Shown: piece by piece, positions 22,278 to 30,915 of the stretch
How the letters are laid out: each line of letters starts with the position of its first letter
How positions within the stretch are numbered: the first letter of the stretch is position 1
Assembly (NCBI GenBank): GCA_045637775.1
Contig: JAZUAC010000027.1
Coordinates: 1-49,061 of the forward strand
DNA: 49,061 nucleotides
From: UMGS172 sp045637775
GTDB taxonomy: Bacteria > Bacillota > Clostridia > Oscillospirales > Acutalibacteraceae
Reading direction: 5' to 3'
Notes under the pieces: model-generated
The model's input: the letters and a program-made list of their open reading frames with translations, nothing else
Database searches by the model: none
What the model was told of the DNA's origin: nothing
Position numbers and translations under genes: made by a program

Positions 22278-24155
22278 TTAACCGTTGTCGGAAAGATTGC
22301 CGCCTTCAAGATAAACCTGCAGGCTATCAATTATATCTTGTACACTGGTCTTGAAGACCTCACCCAAAGGTGTACCGTCTACCCAAGCAACGTAATGATA
22401 ATGGTCGTTGGGATCTTCGGTGATTTCAACAACCCTCGGTTCATAATCCTCAATATAGTTGAAGGTAACCCTCAAAACAGGATCGACCTTTGGTGCTTCG
22501 GTTACAAACTCGAGCATAGAGAGTGCGATAACACGCTGATAAAGCAGCTTAAAGGACTGGGTTTGCATAATGTTACCACCCTTTTTTACCACTGTATCGT
22601 AAACATCGGTCTCACCCTCGCGGAGGATGTGTTCAAGCTCAAACAAGCTCTTACCGTCGGCAGTCTCAATCTCAACACTCTTGATAGTGTAAATATCCTC
22701 CATTATAAACTTCTGGTTGAACATTTTTGTGATATCGTTAGAAGCGCCTACCAAGAAAGCGATATCGTCGACATCAATGCCGAATGCCTGCGGTTTGCCC
22801 TCAACCATGGCGGTCATACTTTCGGTTCCGTCGTTACGCGAACCGCCGATTATAAGCTTAAAGCTATAATCCTTGATGGTCAGTTCAACAACGCATTTAG
22901 GCTTGTCAAATCCACATTCCTTTATATCGGTCTCGTCGATCTTATAGCTGTAAAGCGCCGTTGCCTCGAGTCCCTTGTCAGCAAATCCGAGGATTTTACT
23001 TATAAATTCGTCGTTTGCAGGTCGGGCATAAGGCGCTATCATTTTGTATGGCATATAGTCAGCCGAAAGTCCGGTGCTCATTTCAAACTCATAGGTCTTG
23101 CCGCTGAAAACCTCACCGTAAATCTTGATCTTGTCAAATCTTGCAAGGTTTTTATTGTGATTCAGATAAGATTTAAATGCCTCATCCTCTTTATTGATAG
23201 CTTCAATCATCGTGCCATTGGCAAACTCCTTGGTTGAGCAAACATAATGCTCAGCATAGCTTGTTTTTACAACATATATCTTATCTGCGTGCTCACCGTA
23301 GGTGGTCATCATATAGTTGGCATCACCTACCGCCAAAGAACTTCCAACCGTAACGGTGATATCGGGCGTTCCGTCATTAAACTTAACAACAAAACCTGCA
23401 ACAAGCTTTTCCTGCATACCAAATGCCTTTTTATACTCCTCAATCGAGGAATAAGTATTTTCAACCTCTCTTACAGCCGAAAGTGTAAGGCATTCTTCTA
23501 TCTTTTTCAAAATAGCGCTCGACACGGTCAGTTCCTTGTCGATTCCCTCAATGTACCACTCGGTATCGTAAAGGTATGTCTTTCCCTCACTCGAAGTGGC
23601 AGCAGACGATGTTGTATCATCCTTCTTAGCCTCGACAAACGAAGGCTTGAAGGTAAACTCGTCCAATCCGTTTACAAAGTGGACCGACTCAATATTGGTA
23701 TCAACCTCAACCGATTGACCGTCTACGGTTACGGTTGAGGGCTTGATTATATCTCCCTTTTTCATAAGGGAAATGCTGCCTTCGTCTTCGGTTGTACTCA
23801 TGACACCACTGATTACGCCATCCGGACCACTGGGCATTTGAGCAACCTCATCTTTTTTGAACAAACCTTTAAATGTGAATCCGTTAGAGGCAAAAATGCC
23901 GAAAAGAATTGCAAGGCACAAGACCACTGCTGTTATACAAACAATGATTCTCTTTTTGGTTCCGTTTTGGGCGGGTTTTTTGGTGTTATAGGTGTGTTTG
24001 ACAAAAATGGTGGATTCGGTCGACGCTTTTTTTTCGACCGAGTCTTTTACCTCGTTCGATTCTTTGGTATTGGCGTTTTCCTCAGGCTTGATGTTTGAGG
24101 ATTCCTTTTCTTCTTCCAAATCCGACTTTATTTTGTTTTCGTCAGTTAAACTCAT
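22278..24155 (-). CDS. DUF4340 membrane-anchored protein of the Gld-type ABC operon
   Basis: A 625-residue protein: an acidic/Lys-rich cytoplasmic N-terminus of about 65 residues, one membrane helix (IIVCITAVVLCLAILFGIFA), and a long extracytoplasmic part with two repeats of the DUF4340 type (YIEGIDKELTVSS...; YSYKIDETDIKECGFDKP). Such proteins accompany GldG-like subunits and ABC exporters in many bacteria; the molecular role is unknown. The ATG overlaps the stop of the preceding gene (ATGA) and follows AGGAG; it is the last gene of the operon. Confidence 0.82.
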   Translation of the reverse strand: MSLTDENKIKSDLEEEKESSNIKPEENANTKESNEVKDSVEKKASTESTIFVKHTYNTKKPAQNGTKKRIIVCITAVVLCLAILFGIFASNGFTFKGLFKKDEVAQMPSGPDGVISGVMSTTEDEGSISLMKKGDIIKPSTVTVDGQSVEVDTNIESVHFVNGLDEFTFKPSFVEAKKDDTTSSAATSSEGKTYLYDTEWYIEGIDKELTVSSAILKKIEECLTLSAVREVENTYSSIEEYKKAFGMQEKLVAGFVVKFNDGTPDITVTVGSSLAVGDANYMMTTYGEHADKIYVVKTSYAEHYVCSTKEFANGTMIEAINKEDEAFKSYLNHNKNLARFDKIKIYGEVFSGKTYEFEMSTGLSADYMPYKMIAPYARPANDEFISKILGFADKGLEATALYSYKIDETDIKECGFDKPKCVVELTIKDYSFKLIIGGSRNDGTESMTAMVEGKPQAFGIDVDDIAFLVGASNDITKMFNQKFIMEDIYTIKSVEIETADGKSLFELEHILREGETDVYDTVVKKGGNIMQTQSFKLLYQRVIALSMLEFVTEAPKVDPVLRVTFNYIEDYEPRVVEITEDPNDHYHYVAWVDGTPLGEVFKTSVQDIIDSLQVYLEGGNLSDNG

Positions 24156-25780
24156 TTTCTCTTTCTCCTGATCATTACGATAACTATTACAGCACCGCAA
24201 ACAACGGCTACCGCAATACCTGCCGCGATAACGATGCTTACCACATCGCCATTAAAAAACTTTTCGCTTTTATCACGATTTGAAGATCGCTCATCTTCCG
24301 ATGCCGAATTTTTGTCTTCAGCTGAGGTTGACAGCTTAACCATACCGTCCGAATCCAGCTTACTTAACCCAAACAAATCTAAAACAACGTTAAAGTTGCC
24401 GACAGAGTTCTGCTTCCAATCGGCAGAAATGATATCAGCCGATGCAAATACAGCAACATAGCTCGATAATGTTTTGTTCTCGACCTCTATAGAATCCTGT
24501 GTAAGCAAAGCAACATGGAACTTATCCAATACCGCATCCGCAGACGGAGTCCACGCATCCACAAATGCGTAAGAAGGCATCACCGCAGTTTGTCCAAAAC
24601 TTGCAGTACACAAAATTGCATCCGTCTCACGTGTGTGAGTAAAGTCATTATTGGTCTGCCAAAGTTGCTTCATATAAGTAAGATTGTCGGCACAGTAATA
24701 ACCATCAAGATTCAATGCAGTGGGTGTATAGTCATTCTCATAAATATCAAGCGCGATTTTTGTAGGCTCATTTTTGGCATGGAAACCCTCATCGGTTTCA
24801 TAGAGGATACCGGGATCGAATCCTACACCCCAATTCTTCAAGAAATCACACAAGCCAACCAAATCGTGTGCGTTGGTTCCTGCAAAATAGAACAAAGACT
24901 TTTCTTTTTTGCCACCATTCTCAAGGAACTTATCCAAAGCATCGCTATCGGCGGTGGTTATATCGGATTTACAGTCAGCAAGAATGACGCCTGCATACTT
25001 TTTGTGGTTTTCCACGCTAAGTATCTCAGCCAATGAGCCCTCTTTATATTCAAGCTCATAGTTATTGATTTCCAAAAGCTCCTGCAAGGCTTCTTTCACC
25101 TTAGCGGAATTGGTATAGCTCTCCGGCACAAGAAACACAGGAGTTTCAGCTAAAGTAACCCTATAAATTGCCGAAGAAACAGCGGTCTCTATCTTATTTT
25201 CGGAAATGGTGTAACCATAGCCGTTGAAGGGAGTGTAGCCCTGCATTTGATACATATAACCGTAGTCACTCTGCAAGATTTCAACAAAGCCTTCCGGATC
25301 AGAAAGCGTATATATATCGGTAAAGCGGATAACCGTTCTACGTGTAACCTCTTTGCCGTTTTCGGTGAAGATACCCTCAACGCAAATATTTCCCTCCTGG
25401 ATATTAAATCCTTGGAAAGCATTTTTTACAGTTCCGGAGTTTTTGTCGATGTTAATATCTAGAAATGTTACCGTTATCTCCTCGTTACAATTCTCAATAT
25501 TTTTCAGCGATTCAACTGTTTTGACAAAAAACTTCTCGTTTTCCTCGGTATAAGCAACGAACTCCTGTTCTGCCGCAACATAAGCCATATCGGCCTTTGT
25601 GTCGGTTTTGCAAGCATAAGCATCCTCGGGCATAAGAACGTAAATGTTGATCTTTGCGTCAATTTGACTTAAGCTACGTGACGATGCACTCATCGGCAAC
25701 ATAAAAGCAACGCAAACCGACGCAACAATACAACACACAATAATTTTTTTGAACACAACAATAGCGGGTTTCATTATCAT
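24152..25780 (-). CDS. GldG-like ABC transporter auxiliary protein, shortened paralogue
   Basis: About 542 residues with an N-terminal hydrophobic segment that may be a signal peptide, an extracytoplasmic GldG-like domain (INIYVLMPEDAYAC..., RTVIRFTDIYTL, LQSDYGYMYQMQGY, SLFYFAGTNAHDLVGLCDFLKNWGVGFDPG) and a C-terminal helix ending IRRKRK. It is a close tandem paralogue of the next gene upstream, with near-identical DNA over several stretches, but it has lost the TM-adjacent LDLT...HSIS strand typical of GldG. The start is ATG 25780, or 25774 after the same AGGAGG. Confidence 0.82.
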   Translation of the reverse strand: MIMKPAIVVFKKIIVCCIVASVCVAFMLPMSASSRSLSQIDAKINIYVLMPEDAYACKTDTKADMAYVAAEQEFVAYTEENEKFFVKTVESLKNIENCNEEITVTFLDINIDKNSGTVKNAFQGFNIQEGNICVEGIFTENGKEVTRRTVIRFTDIYTLSDPEGFVEILQSDYGYMYQMQGYTPFNGYGYTISENKIETAVSSAIYRVTLAETPVFLVPESYTNSAKVKEALQELLEINNYELEYKEGSLAEILSVENHKKYAGVILADCKSDITTADSDALDKFLENGGKKEKSLFYFAGTNAHDLVGLCDFLKNWGVGFDPGILYETDEGFHAKNEPTKIALDIYENDYTPTALNLDGYYCADNLTYMKQLWQTNNDFTHTRETDAILCTASFGQTAVMPSYAFVDAWTPSADAVLDKFHVALLTQDSIEVENKTLSSYVAVFASADIISADWKQNSVGNFNVVLDLFGLSKLDSDGMVKLSTSAEDKNSASEDERSSNRDKSEKFFNGDVVSIVIAAGIAVAVVCGAVIVIVMIRRKRK

Positions 25781-25805
25781 AAAACCTCCTCTGTGTTTAA
25801 TAAAC

Positions 25806-27494
25806 TTACTTTCTCTTTCTCCTGATCCAAACGAACAGGCCCAATCCCACAACAACAACGGGAACTGCACCCATAAAGATCCACTTCAAAGCAGTAACCT
25901 TATTCTCGGTTACCAATGAACGGTAGCTTGTAACCTCAATAGCCTTGGGAACAAAGTTGAAAGCGTTTTCATCCTGACCTGTGGCAGTGTTAAAGAGGTC
26001 AAGCACTGCATTGAAGTTACCAACAGAATTCTGCTTCCAATCTGCAGAAATTATATCAGCCGAAGCAAAAGCTGCAACATAGCTCGTTAAGAACTTGTTA
26101 TCAACCGTTGCGGTATCCTGCGCAAGCAACGCGACACAGAATTTGTCCATCTGGGTCTCCTCGGTCGGAGTCCACTCGTTGATATCTGCATCGGAAGGCA
26201 TAACAGCAGTCTGTCCAAAACTTCCTGTGTTGAAAATCGCTTCGGTTTCACGGAGGTGGATAAAGTCATTATTGGTCTGCCAAAGCTGCTTCATATAGGT
26301 GAGGTTCTTGGCATAGTAATATCCGCCAAGCTTCAAAGCAGTAGGTGTATAATCGTTTTCCATAATTTCAAGCTTGATGGTATTGGGTGCCTTTGAAAGA
26401 TGGAAGTCCTCATCGGTCTCATAAAGGATACCGGGATCGAATCCAATACCCCAGTTCTTCAAGAAATCACACAAACCAACCAAGTCGTGCGAGTTGGTTC
26501 CTGCAAAATAGAACAACGACTTTTCCTTTTTTCCGCCGTTTTCAAGGAATTTATCCAAAGCATCGCTATCGGCGGTGGTTATATCGGATTTACAGTCGGC
26601 AAGAATGACACCTGCATACTTCTTGCAGTTTTCCTCGGTCAAGATCTCGGCCAATGAGCCTTCTTTATACTCGATCTCATAGTTGTTGATCTCCAAAATC
26701 TCCTGCAAAGCTGCCTTTACCTTTTCGGAATTGGTATAGGTCTCGGGTACAAGGAATATAGGAGTAGAAGCCGATGTAACCTTATAGATAGCCGAAGAAA
26801 TTGCGGTCTCTATCTTGTTCTCAGAGATAGTATAACCATAGCCGGTATAAGGTGTGTAGCCCTGCATTTGATACATATAACCGTAGTCACTCTGCAAAAC
26901 CTCTACAAAGCCGTTGGGGTCGGTCAAAGTGTAAATATCGGTGAAACGGACAACTGTTCTGCGGGTAACCTTCTTACCGTCAACAGTGAAGATACCCTCA
27001 ACACAGATATCGCCCTCGACAATACTATAATCGTAGAAATTATTTGCTATAGTATTGGCGTTTTTATCGTTATAAAGGTCAAGATAAGTTACATTGATCT
27101 TATCGTTGTAATCCTCATACTTCTGGAGAAGCTCAACCGTCTGAATATAATAGTCGGCATTTTCTTTTGTGTACGCAACAAACTCACTGCCTGCGGCAAT
27201 GTAGGCCATATCGTACTTTGAACCGGTACGGCATGCATAAGCATCCTCGGTCATGAGAACATAAATGTTGATCTCTTTATCAACCTTGCTGATATAGTCA
27301 AAGTTTTCGTTGCTTATACTGTGCTGCTTGTTGGTAGTAAGGTCAAGCTCAAGCGGATAACGCTCTGCCAAAACGGTCGACAGCCAGGTGAGCAACACTA
27401 CGGCAACAATGAATATCACCGACAAAATCACTGCATAAATACTTCTCTTGAGAGCGATAGTGTTTTTTATTGAATCGGTTTTCTTTTTAGCCAT
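25806..27494 (-). CDS. GldG-like ABC transporter auxiliary protein
   Basis: A 562-residue protein with an N-terminal membrane helix (residues 18-42), then RYPLELDLTTNKQHSIS, the conserved GldG N-terminal motif, a large extracytoplasmic domain, and a C-terminal helix before WIRRKRK. Relatives in gliding bacteria form the GldAFG ABC complex; outside them the substrate is unknown, so this is probably an exporter of a peptide, lipid or cell-wall component. A GAGGAG site precedes the ATG. It sits 18 bases after the permease gene. Confidence 0.85.
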   Translation of the reverse strand: MAKKKTDSIKNTIALKRSIYAVILSVIFIVAVVLLTWLSTVLAERYPLELDLTTNKQHSISNENFDYISKVDKEINIYVLMTEDAYACRTGSKYDMAYIAAGSEFVAYTKENADYYIQTVELLQKYEDYNDKINVTYLDLYNDKNANTIANNFYDYSIVEGDICVEGIFTVDGKKVTRRTVVRFTDIYTLTDPNGFVEVLQSDYGYMYQMQGYTPYTGYGYTISENKIETAISSAIYKVTSASTPIFLVPETYTNSEKVKAALQEILEINNYEIEYKEGSLAEILTEENCKKYAGVILADCKSDITTADSDALDKFLENGGKKEKSLFYFAGTNSHDLVGLCDFLKNWGIGFDPGILYETDEDFHLSKAPNTIKLEIMENDYTPTALKLGGYYYAKNLTYMKQLWQTNNDFIHLRETEAIFNTGSFGQTAVMPSDADINEWTPTEETQMDKFCVALLAQDTATVDNKFLTSYVAAFASADIISADWKQNSVGNFNAVLDLFNTATGQDENAFNFVPKAIEVTSYRSLVTENKVTALKWIFMGAVPVVVVGLGLFVWIRRKRK

Positions 27495-27512
27495 AATAAA
27501 ACACTCCTCTCA

Positions 27513-28223
27513 TTAAGAATAACGGCGCTTATCAAGCACACGAACGGTCAGGAAAATGAATATTGCAGCAAATCCCAAGAAGAATACCGCATTTGAATAG
27601 TCGAGTATACCGTGAGTAAAGGTCTCATAACGACCGACAAAGGAAATCTTCTCAACTATTTTTGTCACAACATTGTTGCCAATACTCTCGGCAATAGTAT
27701 CCAACATATAAAGCAAAATGGACACCGCAAAGCTGGCAACAGCCGAAACAATCTGGCTTTCGGTCAATGCAGAAATGAAGATACCCATAGCAATGAGTGC
27801 CGAGCCTATCATCAAAACACCGAGAATGTTACCGATATAGATAAGCCAGTTTACTTTAACATCCTGGAAATGAATAATTATCTGGAAGACCAAGGTCATG
27901 GAATAGCCCGACATGAACATTGCAAGGGTGGCAAAGAATTTGCCGAAAACAATGGAATAGAGGCTGACAGGCGAAGTGATAAGCACCTGATCGACCTTTT
28001 GACGACGGTCTTCACTCATGGTTCTCATGGTGAGAACGGGAATAAGCAAAAAGATTACCGCAAATCCGAAAAAGCTGCTGAATATGTAGCTGATATCGGG
28101 ACTTCCTACTGAAAACAAATCTACAAAGCTGTTGCCCTGTGCAAAAAGCATCATTGCCAGGAAAACATATCCGATAGGAGTGATGAAGAATGATTTAAAT
28201 TCTCTTTTAAATATAGCAACCAT
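27513..28223 (-). CDS. ABC-2 type permease, GldF-like
   Basis: A 236-residue integral membrane protein with six hydrophobic segments. The N-terminus MVAIFKREFKSFFITPIGYVFLA and the SEDRRQKVDQVLITSPVS loop are typical of the GldF/NosY ABC-2 permease group. Its ATG overlaps the stop of the ATPase gene (TAATG), showing translational coupling. It is the transmembrane subunit for the adjacent ATPase. Confidence 0.9.
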   Translation of the reverse strand: MVAIFKREFKSFFITPIGYVFLAMMLFAQGNSFVDLFSVGSPDISYIFSSFFGFAVIFLLIPVLTMRTMSEDRRQKVDQVLITSPVSLYSIVFGKFFATLAMFMSGYSMTLVFQIIIHFQDVKVNWLIYIGNILGVLMIGSALIAMGIFISALTESQIVSAVASFAVSILLYMLDTIAESIGNNVVTKIVEKISFVGRYETFTHGILDYSNAVFFLGFAAIFIFLTVRVLDKRRYS

Positions 28224-29233
28224 TATTTTTCATCCTCCTCTTTGTTTTCGGTCTCGGCAGACTTGTTGAGGTTTTTACCGAAGATTTTCTCTTGCTCTTC
28301 CTCGGTCATTTCGGTCAGGCGCAAGAAGATCTGCTCAAGCGACAGCTCGTTTGACTGCATGAGCATAATGGGCCATTTACGGTCGGAAAGACGGTTGAAG
28401 ATATCGCGACGAACATCACGTACACCGTCGGGTTCGACAATAAAGTCGTTGGAGCTGGCTTCCTGCATACCAATACAGGTAACGTTCTTAACACCCTGAA
28501 TAGTGGAAAGAAGCTTCAAAACCTCGGTTCTGGGACCGCCGACACGGATGGTAAGAGTGTGATCGTCGGAAAGGAGCTTTGAAAGGTTCAAGGGAGTGTC
28601 GTTGGCAACGATCTTACCTCCGTTGATAACAATAACTCGCTCACAAACCGCCTGAATCTCAGACAAAATGTGCGAGCTCAAAATAACGGTATGGTTCTTA
28701 CCAAGCTCAGTGATAAGGGTGCGGATCTCAATGATCTGCTTGGGGTCAAGACCAACGGTGGGCTCGTCCAAGATAAGTACATCGGGGTTGCCGACCAAGG
28801 CCTGAGCAATACCGACACGCTGACGGTAACCCTTTGAAAGGTTCTTGATAAGTCGACTTTTAACATGGTCGATCTTTACAAGACGGCAGATTTCATCAAT
28901 ATGCGGAGCCTTGGGGAAATTAACCTTTTTAAGGTCATAGATAAAATAGAGATACTCCTTGACCGTCATATCGAGGTACAAAGGCGGCATTTCGGGAAGA
29001 TAGCCGATTCTCATTTTTGCTTCGTTAGGATTTTCAAGAATATCGTATCCGTCGATAGATACGCTTCCCGAGGTGGCCGAAAGATAACCCGTGACAATAT
29101 TCATCGTGGTACTTTTGCCGGCACCGTTAGGACCCAAAAAGCCTAAAATTTCACCGTCGTTAACAGTAAAGCTGACATTGTTTACCGCAACATGCGAACC
29201 GTACTTTTTGGAAAGGTTCGATACCTGTATCAT
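28223..29233 (-). CDS. ABC transporter ATP-binding protein, GldA-like
   Basis: A 336-residue ATPase with Walker A GPNGAGKST (residues 34-42), Q-loop region YLPEMPPLY, signature LSKGYRQRVG, Walker B VLILDEPTVGLD and switch His in SSHIL, followed by the C-terminal extension seen in GldA/NatA-type subunits. GGAGG precedes the ATG by 7 bases; the 28 residues upstream in frame have no support. It is the first gene of the five-gene exporter operon ATPase-permease-GldG-GldG'-DUF4340. Confidence 0.94.
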   Translation of the reverse strand: MIQVSNLSKKYGSHVAVNNVSFTVNDGEILGFLGPNGAGKSTTMNIVTGYLSATSGSVSIDGYDILENPNEAKMRIGYLPEMPPLYLDMTVKEYLYFIYDLKKVNFPKAPHIDEICRLVKIDHVKSRLIKNLSKGYRQRVGIAQALVGNPDVLILDEPTVGLDPKQIIEIRTLITELGKNHTVILSSHILSEIQAVCERVIVINGGKIVANDTPLNLSKLLSDDHTLTIRVGGPRTEVLKLLSTIQGVKNVTCIGMQEASSNDFIVEPDGVRDVRRDIFNRLSDRKWPIMLMQSNELSLEQIFLRLTEMTEEEQEKIFGKNLNKSAETENKEEDEK

Positions 29234-29393
29234 ACAGTTTCCTCCAAACAAAATATTTTGACACACATGGTATTTTAACAAACTAATTGTATCAATGTGT
29301 AAACATTCGATTAACAATCGACAAAAACACAGGATAATTATATCACAAACCCTTACAATAATAAAGAACTTTTTTTAATAAATTTAAAATATA

Positions 29394-29422
29394 TTGACAA
29401 TTATGCGGTTTGCTATTATTAT
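29394..29422 (+). promoter_or_regulatory. Sigma-A promoter for the CNNM/CorC gene
   Basis: Consensus TTGACA (29394-29399), 17 bases, TATTAT (29417-29422), about 40 bases before the gene's ribosome binding site. Confidence 0.75.
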
Positions 29423-29470
29423 ATATTTGGAAATTTGTGTTCCGAAAAAATTGAATTGGAGTTATAAAAA

Positions 29471-30847
29471 ATGGACGACCCCGAACCTGATCCTAACACT
29501 ATCGTTTTTATTGTCATTTTTATTGTCTCAACACTTGTAACAATGCTTGTGACAATGGGCACATCGGCTTTGCGTGATGTGAGTGAGAAAAAGATTCACG
29601 ATTTGGCAGAGGATGGCGACAAAACCGCCAAAAAGCTTTCCAAGCTTATTGACCGCCGACCCAAGCCTGCCGACACCATGGGTGTTTACACATCGCTTTG
29701 TTCGATGTTTGCCGCAGGCAGTGCTCTTTTATGGTTTTTACCTCAATATGCGACATTTGGCCTTTTGCCCAACGGCTACACCGACACCAAAGCATGGGTT
29801 TTGAGTGTAATTGTCCCCGCCTTTGTGATACTTCTTGTATCCGGTGCAGCTTTTGCAATTGTCGGCATACTTGTGCCCCGAAGAATCGGCAAACAGAATG
29901 CCGACTCGGTTGCTTTTAAAATGGCAGGTGTTTTGAGTTTCTTCAAGATACTTGTACTGCCCGTAAGCTTCATCACCACAAGCATTGCAAGAATTCTGGT
30001 TAAAATCTTCGGCGGTGACCCGCATATAGACGAAGCTCCCGTTACCGAAGATGAAATTCTCTCAATTCTCGATGAAGGTGAAGAAACCGGCGTTTTAGAG
30101 GAAATCGAAAAGGAAATGATAAACAACATTTTCGAATTTGGTGACCTCACCGCAGGTGAAGTTATGACTCACCGTACATATCTGACTGCCGCAGAGGTTA
30201 ATGATGATCTGAACGAAGTTATAGAAAAGGCCATCGATGCAGGTTGCTCAAGAATCCCCGTTTACGAGGACGAGCTTGACAACATCAAGGGCGTTCTTTA
30301 TGTAAAGGATCTTTTGAAATATATCGGAAACGAGATGCCGAAAAATTTAAAACCGGGCGATATCATGCGTGAGGCGATGTTTATTCCCGAATCTAAAAAA
30401 TGTCGCGATCTGTTCAGCGAAATGACCGAAAAGCATTTGCAGATGGTTATTGTTTCGGATGAATATGGCGGTGTTTCGGGTATCGTTACGGTTGAGGACC
30501 TTATTGAGTCCATTGTAGGTAATATTCAGGACGAGTTCGACGACGAGGAAGAAGAGATAGAGCAGATAAGCGAAGATATCTTCAATATCGACGGCATGTC
30601 TGCTATTGGTGAGGTTGCCGAGCTGCTTGATATTGAGTTTCCCGAGGGCGAATATGATACCATCGCAGGATATATCATGTCGGTTTTGGGACGTATTCCC
30701 GATCCTGACGAGCACCCAGTAGTCGAGTTTGACGGTTTTTCGTTCACCGTTGAGGAAATGGATGAGCGAAGAATAGTCCGTATTTTGGTTGAGCGTTTGC
30801 CCGAACCCGATGAGGACGAAGAAAAATCGCAAGAAAACGATAATTGA
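29471..30847 (+). CDS. CNNM/CorC-family membrane protein (hemolysin-C like, DUF21-CBS-CorC_HlyC)
   Basis: A 458-residue protein: a DUF21/CNNM membrane domain (helices near 12-32, 75-95, 105-130, 150-175), an acidic linker, a CBS pair (about residues 225-345; VMTHRTYLTAAEV, SRIPVYEDELDNIKGVLYVKDLL, and VVSDEYGGVSGIVTVEDLIESIVG) and a C-terminal CorC_HlyC domain ending in an acidic tail. Characterised relatives export or sense Mg2+ (CorC/MpfA). GGAG precedes the ATG. It is monocistronic between a promoter and a terminator. The ion specificity cannot be read. Confidence 0.92.
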   Translation: MDDPEPDPNTIVFIVIFIVSTLVTMLVTMGTSALRDVSEKKIHDLAEDGDKTAKKLSKLIDRRPKPADTMGVYTSLCSMFAAGSALLWFLPQYATFGLLPNGYTDTKAWVLSVIVPAFVILLVSGAAFAIVGILVPRRIGKQNADSVAFKMAGVLSFFKILVLPVSFITTSIARILVKIFGGDPHIDEAPVTEDEILSILDEGEETGVLEEIEKEMINNIFEFGDLTAGEVMTHRTYLTAAEVNDDLNEVIEKAIDAGCSRIPVYEDELDNIKGVLYVKDLLKYIGNEMPKNLKPGDIMREAMFIPESKKCRDLFSEMTEKHLQMVIVSDEYGGVSGIVTVEDLIESIVGNIQDEFDDEEEEIEQISEDIFNIDGMSAIGEVAELLDIEFPEGEYDTIAGYIMSVLGRIPDPDEHPVVEFDGFSFTVEEMDERRIVRILVERLPEPDEDEEKSQENDN

Positions 30848-30853
30848 CCACTT

Positions 30854-30885
30854 AAATATGCGGCGGTACCCACCGCCGCATATTT
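30854..30885. terminator. Terminator after the CNNM/CorC gene
   Basis: A 14-bp perfect stem (AAATATGCGGCGGT with ACCGCCGCATATTT), 4-base loop, followed by TTGAG; the T run is short. Confidence 0.8.
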
Positions 30886-30915
30886 TGAGTTAAGAAGTAC
30901 GAAAGGATACAGTCA

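Noticed and set aside
22338..23738. Long plus-strand frames within the DUF4340 gene
   Set aside because: The minus strand carries a continuous membrane-anchored protein in a coupled operon; the plus frames lack start signals and motifs.
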